Assembly (NCBI RefSeq): GCF_023149135.1 | Contig: NZ_JAIWJX010000002.1 | Span: 3,906,001 to 3,970,000, forward strand | Direction of reading: 5' to 3' | Length of the DNA stretch: 64,000 nt | Source: Fictibacillus marinisediminis | GTDB lineage: Bacteria; Bacillota; Bacilli; Bacillales; Fictibacillaceae | Notes under the pieces: model-generated | The model's input: only the letters and a program-made list of their open reading frames with translations | Databases searched by the model: none | Told to the model about the DNA's origin: nothing | Part shown: positions 16,078 to 24,601 of the stretch, piece by piece | Position numbering within the stretch: position 1 is the first letter of the stretch | Layout: each line of letters starts with the position of its first letter | Position numbers and translations under genes: made by a program

Positions 16078-17572
16078 TCGATCCCCTCCTTCTTTTCACC
16101 CTCCATTTTTGCAGTGGCTGTAAATATTGCGGCCGCTGCTTTATCCAGGGTAACGGTATTCTAACAAAAAGGTCATTCCAATCCTTCCAATGAAGAGGTG
16201 CAACGGGAGCAAAAAAAGGCTGTTTAAGGGAAGATAGTCCATTCAGATGGGCCAATAGGAGAATTAACCCGAGCGCAATTCCCAAAATACCGATAAACGA
16301 CGATAAAATTAGAAATAGGAATTGTATGACCGTTGTAGCTTTTGTTACTAAATAATTTGGCACCAAAAAGGAAGCAATCGCAGATATTCCCACAAGAACA
16401 ATCAATACCTTACTTGCAAACCCTGCTTCTACTGCAGCCTGTCCGATAACAATACCGCCAATGATCCCGATCGTCTGGCTCGTTTTGGTCGGCATCCGCA
16501 AACTGGCTTCTTTAATGATTTCAATGATAACCATCATGATCAACGCTTCCCAAAACGGAGTAAACGGCAATTTGCTCCGCGATTCCATCATCACATATAG
16601 AATTTGGAGCGGGATCATCTGATAATGATGGGTCGCTAACGCTACATAAAGCGGAATGAGTAAAATGGCGATAAGGAAACTTAAATAGCGAAGGGTTCTT
16701 AAAAAACTAGCAATGACCCAGCGATGAACATAATCTTCTGGTGATTGGAAAAGATGAAAAAAAGTAATGGGAGCAATGAGGGCAAATGGTGTATTGCCAA
16801 GCAAAATGACGAGTTTACCAAGCCCGAGAGAATAAGCACATGAATCTGGACGGTCCGTCTGCAAAGACTGAGGAAACAAGCTATTTGTATGATCATCCAT
16901 AAAAGCTGAAAGGTTCGATGACTCCAGAATAAGATCAAAATTCACTTCCGAAATATTTTTCCTTGCAATATCTACAATATCCGGATTGGCAATCCCCTCT
17001 ATGTACAACAATTGAACTTGTGTTTTTGTCAGGGAACCCACTTGAAATTTTTCTGTCTTCAGTTCAGTCAGAGGCAGCCGCCTGCGGATCATGTATAGAT
17101 TATGCTCAACTCTTTCCGTAAAACTGTCTTTCGGTCCATACACGATCGTTTCAGTTTCCGAATTTTCGATGGCCCTGCTTAACGGGTTCTCCAGTTTAAT
17201 GGCCCACCACTCGTTCTTCTCCACATCCTGGACAAGGACACACCCAATCAGCAAATGATTCTTTGCTTCTTCCATCGAACTCACCTTTATTACTTTGCAC
17301 GTAGCGATACATTGGACAAATTGTTTGTTCGTGCTATGAATGATCGGATTGACTATTGATTCATTAAACCTCTCATGATCGATTAAGGTTTGTATGTAGA
17401 CAAGAGAAAAGGGAATGCCACTGTTGGTTTGCCGTTGAACGATTTCGGCATCATCCATTTTTGCCGTAATTTTTTTAAATGCTTCCAGTGTAACGGCTTC
17501 ATGTGGAACACTCGTCTTCTTTTCTTTTTCTTCTTGGCTGGTTGCTGCCTTCTTCTTTTTCCAAAACATCAT
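16067..17572 (-). CDS. GerA family germinant receptor subunit
   Basis: First gene of the germination operon; about 501 aa. The N-terminal soluble part (about 1-270) has a charged start (MMFWKKKKAATSQEEKEKK) and the GerA signature region IEGIANPDIVDIARKNISEVNFD. The C-terminal half carries about five to six membrane segments and the conserved PFTPFWEALIMMVIIEIIKEASLRMP. I place the start at ATG 17572 because AGGTGG lies 6 nt upstream; a frame extension to 17644 lacks a ribosome site. The receptor would sit in the inner spore membrane. Expression by the forespore sigma factor is expected, but I see no convincing sigma-G promoter. Confidence 0.9.
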   Translation of the reverse strand: MMFWKKKKAATSQEEKEKKTSVPHEAVTLEAFKKITAKMDDAEIVQRQTNSGIPFSLVYIQTLIDHERFNESIVNPIIHSTNKQFVQCIATCKVIKVSSMEEAKNHLLIGCVLVQDVEKNEWWAIKLENPLSRAIENSETETIVYGPKDSFTERVEHNLYMIRRRLPLTELKTEKFQVGSLTKTQVQLLYIEGIANPDIVDIARKNISEVNFDLILESSNLSAFMDDHTNSLFPQSLQTDRPDSCAYSLGLGKLVILLGNTPFALIAPITFFHLFQSPEDYVHRWVIASFLRTLRYLSFLIAILLIPLYVALATHHYQMIPLQILYVMMESRSKLPFTPFWEALIMMVIIEIIKEASLRMPTKTSQTIGIIGGIVIGQAAVEAGFASKVLIVLVGISAIASFLVPNYLVTKATTVIQFLFLILSSFIGILGIALGLILLLAHLNGLSSLKQPFFAPVAPLHWKDWNDLFVRIPLPWIKQRPQYLQPLQKWRVKRRRGSNEQ

Positions 17573-17716
17573 TAAATCCCACCTGACAAATTCCTCGGAT
17601 AGTTTCTGCTTTTTATTATGTTCCGGAGATGCAGTTTTATCCAAAAGGTTTTAACGGTTGATCATATTAGGTTAGTATTAGGTTGAAAATAAAAAAAGCC
17701 TTAACTTAGGTCCGTT

Positions 17717-17836
17717 TTGCGTGAACAGCTAAGGGATGCGGTAGAAATCCATGATAAGATCAGTACGTGTATGACAGCAAAGGGATACTATCATCCTTAT
17801 CATTTGAAAGAACAAATCAATACACGGATGATGTAA
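17717..17836 (+). pseudogene. CotF-type spore coat protein, 3' remnant
   Basis: A 39-codon plus-strand frame ends at TAA 17834-17836 and reads LREQLRDAVEIHDKI, then MTAKGYYHPYHLKEQINTRMM, the recognisable C-terminus of the CotF/YhcQ coat protein family (LR-QL--A---H--I, then GYYHPY---EQ). The usual 5' part is absent; a TAA lies in frame just upstream, and no ribosome site precedes the possible TTG at 17717. It is a leftover fragment between the germination and formate dehydrogenase operons. The rest of the gap 17573-17882 shows nothing further. Confidence 0.6.
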
Positions 17837-17882
17837 ATACGGCGTTAAGTTTGGAAGAATAAAAAACGTATGGTACATGCTA

Positions 17883-17920
17883 AAAAAACAGGAGATACCC
17901 AAATCGGGTATCTCCTGTTT
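17883..17920 (-). terminator. Strong terminator of the formate dehydrogenase operon
   Basis: A perfect 15-bp stem (AAACAGGAGATACCC with its complement) and a 5-nt loop, continuing into T-rich sequence on the minus strand. It lies 10 nt after the 44-aa gene stop. Confidence 0.85.
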
Positions 17921-17929
17921 ATCGCACTC

Positions 17930-18064
17930 TTATACGATTCCATCGTACATATCCAGCTTACGGTCATTTTGGCAGTTTTCACAGATGTGCAGGATTTTAG
18001 CAGGAATACTGGTTTGGTCGTTTTCCCTCTGTTCTTCCATTCCACAGATTTCACATTTCTTCAT
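17930..18064 (-). CDS. Small zinc-ribbon-like protein, 44 aa
   Basis: ATG at 18064 is preceded by AAGGAGAAGG at about 7 nt and opens a 44-residue frame to TAA at 17930. The product begins MKKCEICGMEE and contains a second pair in HICENCQNDR, so two CxxC knuckles (Cys4/Cys7 and Cys28/Cys31) can bind one zinc. It is the last gene of the formate dehydrogenase operon, 29 nt after the HMA-like gene and 10 nt before the terminator. I do not recognise a named family. Its place suggests an accessory or metal-handling role, but this is inference. Confidence 0.7.
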   Translation of the reverse strand: MKKCEICGMEEQRENDQTSIPAKILHICENCQNDRKLDMYDGIV

Positions 18065-18093
18065 GATGTGCCTTCTCCTTTAGCCTATCAGAA

Positions 18094-18327
18094 TTATTGA
18101 AGCTCACCATCTTCAACAGAATAGCCGCTTTCATGGATGGCTTGAACAAAGTCCTCATAGGAAGCCATTTTTTCATCGAAACTTATGCTTGCCTCTCCCC
18201 GTTTTATATTTACATCAAGCTGTCCAATCCCCCACACGTGCTGAAGCGCATGGGCAATTTTATCGGCATCCTGTTCATTTACGATATCTTTGATTTTTAT
18301 AATTTTTGTTTCCAATCCTGGCTTCAC
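18094..18327 (-). CDS. HMA-fold protein without a metal-binding CxxC
   Basis: A 77-aa protein shaped like CopZ-type heavy-metal-associated domains: beta (KIIKIKDI), helix with ADKIAHALQHVWGIGQLDV, strand with NIKRGEASISFDEKMAS, helix with FVQAIHESGYSVED. The C-terminal 'ESGY' and the I-V-x-I core are typical. The metal loop MxCxxC is absent: the site reads VNEQDADK, so copper binding as in CopZ is unlikely. It begins 3 nt after the DUF1641 gene within the formate dehydrogenase operon, so it may be a small protein-protein or assembly module for the enzyme. Confidence 0.75.
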   Translation of the reverse strand: MKPGLETKIIKIKDIVNEQDADKIAHALQHVWGIGQLDVNIKRGEASISFDEKMASYEDFVQAIHESGYSVEDGELQ

Positions 18328-18330
18328 CCT

Positions 18331-18828
18331 TTATTTATTATGTCTTGGTACATCCGAAATACCTTCACCCATGCCCTGCAAAAACTCCGTCATCATCGAC
18401 ATCGTTGCCCTCGTTTCAGGGTTTCTCATCCTTTTGCCTAATTCCCAGAGGCTTGGCTTTTCCTGTTTTTCAACGGATTCGGCCGCCCGTTCCAGCCCTT
18501 TGCTTAGTCCCGACAGCATGGTTTTCAGTTGATCCGGGTTTAAGGTGCCTAAGAAGTTAAAAGCGTTGATTCCGTTTTTTATCGTCTTGTGCATCTCAGG
18601 CTTGTTCAATTGTTGAACGGCGATCACTCCCACATCATTGCGTTTTTCAATCAGTGCCGAAAGCGTATCCAGGGCACCCATTTCATGGAGGTTTTTCACG
18701 ATTCCTATCATGGTCAGAATGGCCTCGCTGTTGTTTGCAAGCTCATTGACAATGCCTGAAACCGCTTCTTCCTGCACTTCTTCCCGGGTGTGAATTTGCT
18801 TTTTAATTTGCTTGATTGCTTTCGCCAT
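18331..18828 (-). CDS. DUF1641 protein (YjgD/YrhD family)
   Basis: A 165-aa cytoplasmic helical protein of the DUF1641 family, known as the constant neighbour of Bacillus-type formate dehydrogenases (yjgC-yjgD and yrhE-yrhD). The core ALIEKRNDVGVIAVQQLNKPEMHKTIKNGINAFNFLGTLNPDQLKTMLSGLSKGLERAAE is the family signature region (about 75-130). Its start overlaps the formate dehydrogenase stop by 26 nt, indicating tight coupling. It is probably a subunit or electron-transfer adaptor of the dehydrogenase, but no cofactor motif is visible. Its C-terminus is close to the typical family length. Confidence 0.9.
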   Translation of the reverse strand: MAKAIKQIKKQIHTREEVQEEAVSGIVNELANNSEAILTMIGIVKNLHEMGALDTLSALIEKRNDVGVIAVQQLNKPEMHKTIKNGINAFNFLGTLNPDQLKTMLSGLSKGLERAAESVEKQEKPSLWELGKRMRNPETRATMSMMTEFLQGMGEGISDVPRHNK

Positions 18829-21778
18829 ATTCGTCCCCCCTTATTAAATCTTCTATTGGCGTAAAATCCGAACGCTTCCACTTGCCTTCTACACGAACAC
18901 TGATCTGGGGAATGCGGTTGCCAAAACGGTGATTCACTTTCGGAAGCGGCGGTTCTCCTGACGCCTCCAGTACTTCCATCTTCACATCCATTTCTTTGTA
19001 GGCCGGTGTATGTGTAACAATGTCATGGTAGCTGCTCGTTAGCTTATTGACGGCTTCAATGTCTTCCCTTGTGTTCATGGTTAAATAAAGCTCATTGCCT
19101 TTTACCCGGTCGGTCACAATCGCCCGCACTTCCACATTTCCATACGGAGAAGTCAGGCTGACTAACGCACCGTCCTCGATCTTTCGCTCAACAGCAAGCT
19201 GAGGAGAAATTTCCACCCAAGGATGTGGAACTTTGTGTGTCAGTCCATCAGATTTATACGTCATGTTTCCTTCGTGGAAATGCTCCAGCAAACGGCCGTT
19301 GTTCAAATGCAGGTCATACTCTTCTCCCGGTTTAAAGGGCTCTGTCCACTCAACAGCGACCAGTCTCGCCTTGCCGTCAGGAAATGCAAACCGTTCCTGG
19401 TATAACAGAGGAGAATCTGTTCCATCTGCCGCCACAGGCCAAAGCTGGCTTTTCCACCCTTCCAGTCTTTCATAGCTTACACCCGCGAACATTTTCGCAA
19501 GGCTCGCTGCCTCTGCCATAATTTCACCTGGATGAGTATAGTTCCAATTCGCCCCTAAAACGTTGGCAAGATCCCGAAAGATTTCCCAATCCGCCTTTGA
19601 CTGTCCAAGCGGTTCCAATACTTTATAAAACCGCTGGATGCGGCGTTCGGTATTCACGAAGGTTCCATCCTTTTCAAGACTTGGCGCGGCAGGCAAGATG
19701 ACATCTGCGAATTGTGCCGTTTTACTGAAGAAAATATCCTGTACCACAAAAAAGTCCAGTTTTTCAAAGCCGGCATCCACGAAATTTGAATTGGAATCCA
19801 CCAATGACATATCCTCTCCAAACAAATAGAGCGCTTTTAGTGCGCCTTTATGGATCGCCTCTACCATTTGATGATTGTCCAATCCTGGCTCTTCGGACAG
19901 TGTAACTCCCCATGCTTGTTCATAGCGTTCACGCACCTGCTTGTCCTGTACAGGCTCATACCCAGGGAACCATGCAGGCATGGTTCCGAAATCACAAGCA
20001 CCCTGCACATTGTTATGTCCTCTTAATGGATAGGCGCCGGTTCCTGTTCTTCCGTAGTTCCCTGTGATCAACAACAGATTGGAGATCGCTGTACTCGTGT
20101 CCGTCGCTCCCATGTGCTGGGTCACACCCATTGCCCATAATGCACAAACGGATTTCGCCTCATGAATTGTGGCCGCGATTCGAATCAATTCATCTTTCTT
20201 TATTCCTGTTTTTTCTTCGGCATATTCCAGCGTGAATTTTTGCAGGGATGATCGATAATCGTCCAGCCCATTCACCCGGTTTTTCAAGAACTCTTGATCT
20301 TCCCATCCTTGATCGATGATATATTTCGTAATCGCTGAAAGCCAAATCAAATCGGTACCTGGTTTTGGATGAAAGTGTATATCAGCCCGCTCTGCCAGTT
20401 CATTTTTCCTCAGGTCGGCTACAATCAATTTTTGGCCGTGCAGTTTATGCGCTCTCTTGATCCTTGTAGCCAGCACAGGATGAGATTCAGCTGGATTGGC
20501 CCCGACAACGATCACAAGCTCTGCGGCCGCGATATCTTTTATTGTCCCGGCATCACCGCCAATACCCACCGTCCGCATTAAACCAGCTGTGGCTGGGGAC
20601 TGGCAGTATCTTGAGCAGTTGTCCACATTATTGGATCCCATGATGGCACGCACAAATTTTTGAAAAAGGAAATTCTCTTCATTGGAGCATTTGGAAGAGG
20701 CGATATAGCCAATGGAATTTGGACCATGCTGATCTTTAATCTCTGTCAGCTTGCTCGCGATTAATTTCAGTGCTTCATCCCAGGTCGCTTCAACAAATTC
20801 TTCTCCTTGACGGATTAAAGGTTTTGTCAATCGTTCTTCACTGTTGACAAAATCCCAGCCCCATTTCCCTTTTACACAAGTTGAAATGCCATTGACAGGA
20901 GCTTCCTCACTTGGTTCAATTTTTAGAATATCCCTGCCTTTGGTCCACACTTCAAAGCTGCAGCCTACTCCACAATACGTACAAACCGTTTTGGTCCTTT
21001 TAATCCGGGCTTTCCGCATGGCTGCTTCCATTTCAGAAATCGCGAAAATTTCGTTATACCCCGGTTCTACTTCCTTCGTAAGATCAATCATCGGCCCCAG
21101 CATGTTTGCTGGAATCCCTGTCAGATAACCCGCTTCTCCCAGCATGGATTTCTCCATCAGCGCATTGCATGGACAAACCGTCACACAATGACCGCAAGAA
21201 ACACATGAAGATTCATCGATCGGTACATCGTTATCCCAAATCACACGCGGAGCTTCACGTTCCCAATCGATCGTCAGCGTCTCATTTACCTGCAGATCCT
21301 GGCATGCTTCGACGCATCTCCCGCATAAAATGCACTGATCTGGTTCATAGCGGTAGAAGGGATGAGAGTTATCCGGCGGATAGGGCTTTGCTTCGAATTT
21401 ATATTTTTGATGTTCAATCTCCAAATATTCCGCGGTGTTATGAACCACACAATTACCATTGTTGTTATCGCAGACGGTGCAATAGAGCTCATGGTTTTTC
21501 AAGATCCGCGACATCGCTTCATATTGCGCATCCTTTACCGTCTTCGATAACGTATCTACTTCCATTCCTGGCTTGGCTTTTGTTGAACAAGCCCGTACAA
21601 GCTCTCCTTCTACTTGAACAAAGCAGGTATCGCATGTTTGAATGGTGCCAAGATCAGGATGGTAACAAATACTCGGTATCTCGTAATCCTGAGATTTGGC
21701 AACTTCAAGAATGGTTTTTCCCTGAGTGGCAGCAAAGTCTTTTCCATTGATCTTGATTGAAAACTGTTTTTCTTCCAT
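18803..21778 (-). CDS. Formate dehydrogenase alpha subunit (NAD-type, YjgC/YrhE-like)
   Basis: A 991-aa cytoplasmic molybdopterin enzyme that oxidises formate to CO2. In order: a 2Fe-2S ferredoxin domain (Cys38, 49, 52, 64), a His/Cys cluster (about 100-113), two 4Fe-4S sites (CILCGRCVEAC near 149-159 and CVSCGHCVTVCP near 192-203), a bis-MGD N-terminal 4Fe-4S (C266TYCGVGC, Cys301), the catalytic domain and a C-terminal MGD-binding domain (about 870-985). The active-site residue is Cys392 in SRYCQSPATAGL, not selenocysteine. GAGGGA is about 10 nt from the ATG. It heads an operon with DUF1641, an HMA-like protein and a zinc-ribbon protein; an external diaphorase is not encoded nearby. Confidence 0.95.
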   Translation of the reverse strand: MEEKQFSIKINGKDFAATQGKTILEVAKSQDYEIPSICYHPDLGTIQTCDTCFVQVEGELVRACSTKAKPGMEVDTLSKTVKDAQYEAMSRILKNHELYCTVCDNNNGNCVVHNTAEYLEIEHQKYKFEAKPYPPDNSHPFYRYEPDQCILCGRCVEACQDLQVNETLTIDWEREAPRVIWDNDVPIDESSCVSCGHCVTVCPCNALMEKSMLGEAGYLTGIPANMLGPMIDLTKEVEPGYNEIFAISEMEAAMRKARIKRTKTVCTYCGVGCSFEVWTKGRDILKIEPSEEAPVNGISTCVKGKWGWDFVNSEERLTKPLIRQGEEFVEATWDEALKLIASKLTEIKDQHGPNSIGYIASSKCSNEENFLFQKFVRAIMGSNNVDNCSRYCQSPATAGLMRTVGIGGDAGTIKDIAAAELVIVVGANPAESHPVLATRIKRAHKLHGQKLIVADLRKNELAERADIHFHPKPGTDLIWLSAITKYIIDQGWEDQEFLKNRVNGLDDYRSSLQKFTLEYAEEKTGIKKDELIRIAATIHEAKSVCALWAMGVTQHMGATDTSTAISNLLLITGNYGRTGTGAYPLRGHNNVQGACDFGTMPAWFPGYEPVQDKQVRERYEQAWGVTLSEEPGLDNHQMVEAIHKGALKALYLFGEDMSLVDSNSNFVDAGFEKLDFFVVQDIFFSKTAQFADVILPAAPSLEKDGTFVNTERRIQRFYKVLEPLGQSKADWEIFRDLANVLGANWNYTHPGEIMAEAASLAKMFAGVSYERLEGWKSQLWPVAADGTDSPLLYQERFAFPDGKARLVAVEWTEPFKPGEEYDLHLNNGRLLEHFHEGNMTYKSDGLTHKVPHPWVEISPQLAVERKIEDGALVSLTSPYGNVEVRAIVTDRVKGNELYLTMNTREDIEAVNKLTSSYHDIVTHTPAYKEMDVKMEVLEASGEPPLPKVNHRFGNRIPQISVRVEGKWKRSDFTPIEDLIRGDEYGESNQAN

Positions 21779-21921
21779 TGAATGCGCTTCCCTCTTTTCA
21801 TTATTTCATTTCCTTTGCATAGCATTTCCAAAAATGAAAGTAATTAAAAGGAAACTGCATATGAGATAGCAGGATTGGTTACTATTTTTATAGACAGGAT
21901 TCAAGAAGGAGTGTTAGATGG

Positions 21922-22140
21922 ATGGAGAATGACGCATTGTTTTCGCATGTCAAATCGATGATTGTTTCATCTACGAAAGTGCCGAAATGTATGGCGGTAT
22001 CCACAGTGAAGGTTGCTGATCTGTATGGGGTAAAGCCAATGGAAATTGAACAGGGACTGAATGCACTGGTGGATGAAGGGAGATTAAAACGGGAGAAATT
22101 GAACGATTATCCAAATTATGAGGTGTATTTATTGCCATAA
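21922..22140 (+). CDS. Small winged-helix-like hypothetical, 72 aa
   Basis: A 72-aa protein beginning MENDALFSHVKSMIVSSTKVPKCMAVSTVKVADLYG. The segment VADLYGVKPMEIEQGLNALVDEGRLKRE reads like the helix-turn-helix and wing of a small winged-helix fold (strand, two helices, L-x-G-R-L wing). It stands divergent from the formate dehydrogenase operon, with AAGGAG about 10 nt from the ATG; an alternative ATG at 21918 stops after four codons. It may regulate the neighbouring operon, but I do not recognise a named family. A strong bidirectional terminator is at 22326-22377. Confidence 0.6.
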   Translation: MENDALFSHVKSMIVSSTKVPKCMAVSTVKVADLYGVKPMEIEQGLNALVDEGRLKREKLNDYPNYEVYLLP

Positions 22141-22170
22141 AAAAGGGGGCTGTCCAAGAAGTCTGTAAGC

Positions 22171-22296
22171 TGTTGATTTCCGTTCCAGGCTGCTCGCTTT
22201 CCGCGGGGCGTGCGGTGAGCCTCTTGGTGCAAGCACCGGCGGGAGTCTCACCTGTCACGCTAGTCCCGCAGGAGTCTCGCATCTTCCACTTCAATT
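22171..22296. repeat. Bacillus intergenic repeat, copy 1
   Basis: About 120 bp starting TTGATTTCCGTTCCAG, with GCTCGCTTTCCGCGGGG, GGTGAGCC, then GAGTCTCACCTGTC and CCGCAGGAGTCTCGCA. The internal GGTGAG/CTCACC and GCGGG/CCCGC pairs give a folded structure. A second copy is at 22416-22530. I recall this sequence as a frequent non-coding repeat of Bacillaceae. Confidence 0.75.
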
Positions 22297-22325
22297 AACT
22301 TTTCATTGAAGATTTTTCAAGCCAA

Positions 22326-22377
22326 AAAGGGGCTGCCTGAAGGTCAATTTCCGACTTTCTGGACAGCCCCTTTTTTA
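22326..22377. terminator. Bidirectional terminator
   Basis: AAAAAGGGGCTG.C pairs with G.CAGCCCCTTTTTT, and an inner GAAGGTC/GACTTTC stem extends it, giving A- and T-runs on both sides. A further GGGGGCTGTCC at 22145 can also pair with the right arm. It serves the plus gene ending at 22140 and the minus gene ending at 22587. Confidence 0.8.
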
Positions 22378-22415
22378 TAATGGTTGTTTTCGTAACTTTG
22401 TTGCTCTTAGGAGGA

Positions 22416-22530
22416 GTTGATTTCCGTTTCAGGATGCTCGCTTTCCGCGAGGGATAAGGTGAGCTAGCTAATTAAGCCTGCTTGAGTCTCACCTGTCCCG
22501 CTGCTCCCGCAGAGTCTCGCACCTGGGCTC
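22416..22530. repeat. Bacillus intergenic repeat, copy 2
   Basis: Same order of blocks as copy 1 (GTTGATTTCCGTT, GCTCGCTTTCCGCG, GGTGAGC, GAGTCTCACCTGTCCCGC, CCCGCAGAGTCTCGCACCT) in the same orientation, 245 bp away. Together the copies and a terminator fill the 446-bp gap 22141-22586. Confidence 0.75.
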
Positions 22531-22586
22531 TTTACAAAAAGGACCCAAAAGCAACAATTTTTTAGAAAAAGAACCTTTATAATTTA

Positions 22587-23825
22587 TCAATTAGCTTGTT
22601 TAAGGTTAGTATTGCCATGATCATTTTCTGTTCTTACATAGCTGTTGCTTCCTGCGCCTATCCCTACTACATAGAGAAGTATGGCCGCAACGACTAAAAT
22701 GATAAGCGGAACGGTCCAGCTATGGGTTTTATCATGCAGGAAGCCGAAAAGAGCCGGTCCTATGGCAGCCAGCAAATACCCGACAGATTGCGCCATACCC
22801 GAAAGCTCTGCCGCCTGATGGGCATTTTGCGTCCGCAGCAAGAAAAACATGTTGGCAAGGCCGAATCCCGAACCAATGGCAATTCCGATCAGTATGACAT
22901 AAAGGGGGGCCAGCGAGGTTACTCCACTAAGTATACCGGCATATCCCATTAGCAGAAAGATGACGGTGAAAGCTACTAGTTTGCGCTGGTTGGCACTCCG
23001 TCCCGCTAAAATCGGCACAATAAAAGTAGGCGGAAGGCTTGCAAATTGAGTTAATGATAAAAGCCAGCCTGCTTTTGTCGGGTTAACCCCCTGTTGATGC
23101 AAAATTGCCGGGAGCCAGGTTATGATCGCATAAAAGACGGTTGATTGCAGCCCCATAAACAAGGTAACTTTCCATGCAAGCCCGGAACCCCAAAGGTGCG
23201 TCCCTGAAGAAGAAGATTTAGGAACATGCTGTTTTTGAAGAAGCTGAGGGATCCACACAATAATGGATACGAGAGAAATGAGTGCCCAGCATACGAGGGA
23301 AAAGCGCCAGCCATACCCCAACCCTTTTGTAATCGGAATACTGACGCCAGAGGCAATAGCAGCCCACATATTCATTGAAACGGAATAAGTACCTGTCATT
23401 AATCCTACTTTGTTTGGGAATTCTCTTTTGATTAAGCTTGGCAACAATACGTTACACACAGCAATGGCAATTCCGAGCAAAATCGTCCCGCTGAACAAAC
23501 CTGGTGTAAAAGGAACAGAACGCAAAAGAATACCTGCTCCCAATAAAAGTAAAGCTCCAAACAGGGTATGCTCCAATCCAAACCTCCGGGCGATTTTTGG
23601 GGCGACCGGTGAGATCAGGGCAAAGGCAAGCAGTGGCAGCGTAGTCAGCATTCCTGCTAATGTATTGGACATTCCAGTATTTTTACGAATGATTTCGATG
23701 ATTGGACCTACACAGGTTAACGGTGCCCTTAAATTAGCACCTGCAAAAACGATGCCCAGGATGAGCAGCCATACTCCAGGCTTAGAAACGGATTGAGTAT
23801 GATAAATCTGTTTTTTTGAAATCAC
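22587..23825 (-). CDS. MFS transporter, CynX/NimT (YycB-like) family
   Basis: A 412-aa membrane protein with about twelve hydrophobic segments. The first helix, LLILGIVFAGANLRAPLTCVGPIIEII, with NLRAPLTCVGP is the signature of the CynX/NimT branch of the major facilitator superfamily (cyanate permease, 2-nitroimidazole transporter, YycB). The central loop (about 195-215) is charged. Substrate unknown; no cyanase or nitroreductase gene is adjacent. It is transcribed on its own. Minus-strand GAGGAGG lies close to the ATG. Confidence 0.9.
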   Translation of the reverse strand: MISKKQIYHTQSVSKPGVWLLILGIVFAGANLRAPLTCVGPIIEIIRKNTGMSNTLAGMLTTLPLLAFALISPVAPKIARRFGLEHTLFGALLLLGAGILLRSVPFTPGLFSGTILLGIAIAVCNVLLPSLIKREFPNKVGLMTGTYSVSMNMWAAIASGVSIPITKGLGYGWRFSLVCWALISLVSIIVWIPQLLQKQHVPKSSSSGTHLWGSGLAWKVTLFMGLQSTVFYAIITWLPAILHQQGVNPTKAGWLLSLTQFASLPPTFIVPILAGRSANQRKLVAFTVIFLLMGYAGILSGVTSLAPLYVILIGIAIGSGFGLANMFFLLRTQNAHQAAELSGMAQSVGYLLAAIGPALFGFLHDKTHSWTVPLIILVVAAILLYVVGIGAGSNSYVRTENDHGNTNLKQAN

Positions 23826-23924
23826 ATTGCTTCCTCCTCAAAATTCTTGGTGCAGCTTTCTTCTATGATGAAACTCCTGAAAAACAACAGAACACAGCGG
23901 TGCTTTCTAAAAAAGAAAATGCCC

Positions 23925-23959
23925 GACTCCTCCACAAACGCTACTCGTGTGGGGGGGTC
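23925..23959. other. 12-bp hairpin, possible terminator
   Basis: GACTCCTCCACA can pair with TGTGGGGGGGTC (three G-T pairs) around an 11-nt loop. On the minus strand it is followed by GGGCATTTTCTTTTTT, so it may end the thioesterase transcript from 24084, though it is over 120 nt away. Confidence 0.4.
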
Positions 23960-24083
23960 TGGCACTATGTAGTCAGCCTATTTATGTAGAAAGCAGCTGC
24001 CTGAAAAAGCGTCATAATTCCATTATAACATAAATCCCTGTCCTTTACAGGGATAAAGGGTAAAAGGATGTTGAATGAACATG

Positions 24084-24464
24084 TTATGCCCCTTCAACAT
24101 TAAAAAGGACGGCACTTGCTTTAGCAACCATTTCCTTTTGATCATTAAAGACTTGGCATTCGGTATGGGTCAGTGTTCTACCCTCTTTTACAACCTGTGC
24201 ATGGGCAACTAATAAATCACCTTTTCCTCCTTTTAAAAAGGAAACGTTTAGGTCGACAGTTACCACCTTTTGCTGATTGTTTTCATTGGGTTCAATCGTA
24301 TTGCACATGGCTACATCCGCCAATGAAGAGATAATGCCCCCATGAACGACTCCCAGACTATTACGATACATCGATTTTACGGGTAAGCTCACTTTAACCG
24401 TTTTCTGATCCACTCTTTCATACTCAAGCTCCAAAAATTGATCAAACGCTTGTTTTATAAACAT
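24084..24464 (-). CDS. PaaI/YbdB-type hotdog thioesterase
   Basis: A 126-aa single hotdog domain. SLGVVHGGIISSLADVAMCNTI is the PaaI-family active-site helix (HGG then A-D), and VTVDLNVSFLKGGKGDLLVAHAQVVKEGRT covers the central strands and CoA-contacting region. Such enzymes hydrolyse aromatic or hydroxylated acyl-CoA esters as tetramers. I choose ATG 24464 because AGGAGGGG lies about 6 nt upstream; an in-frame GTG two codons earlier would overlap it. It is monocistronic, and the substrate is unknown. Confidence 0.9.
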   Translation of the reverse strand: MFIKQAFDQFLELEYERVDQKTVKVSLPVKSMYRNSLGVVHGGIISSLADVAMCNTIEPNENNQQKVVTVDLNVSFLKGGKGDLLVAHAQVVKEGRTLTHTECQVFNDQKEMVAKASAVLFNVEGA

Positions 24465-24520
24465 GAACACCCCTCCTGCCTTTACTATTTATTAGTTAGA
24501 AGTATAGGGCTCAATAGGAA

Positions 24521-24542
24521 AAGCTGTCAAAAATGACAGCTT
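24521..24542 (-). terminator. Terminator of the 24602 gene
   Basis: AAGCTGTCA/TGACAGCTT stem with a 4-nt loop, followed on the minus strand by TTTTCC, 60 nt after the stop at 24602. Confidence 0.65.
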
Positions 24543-24601
24543 CGGCTTTATATCAATAATGGAATTGCCGGACGCGGTGTTCAAGCAACGCAAAGTCCTA
24601 A

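Noticed and set aside
17645..17700. Sigma-G promoter for the germination operon
   Set aside because: CTAATACTAA resembles the -10 element but no matching -35 box lies at the right distance.
21106..21750. 214-codon plus-strand frame
   Set aside because: Antisense shadow of the formate dehydrogenase Cys-rich region.
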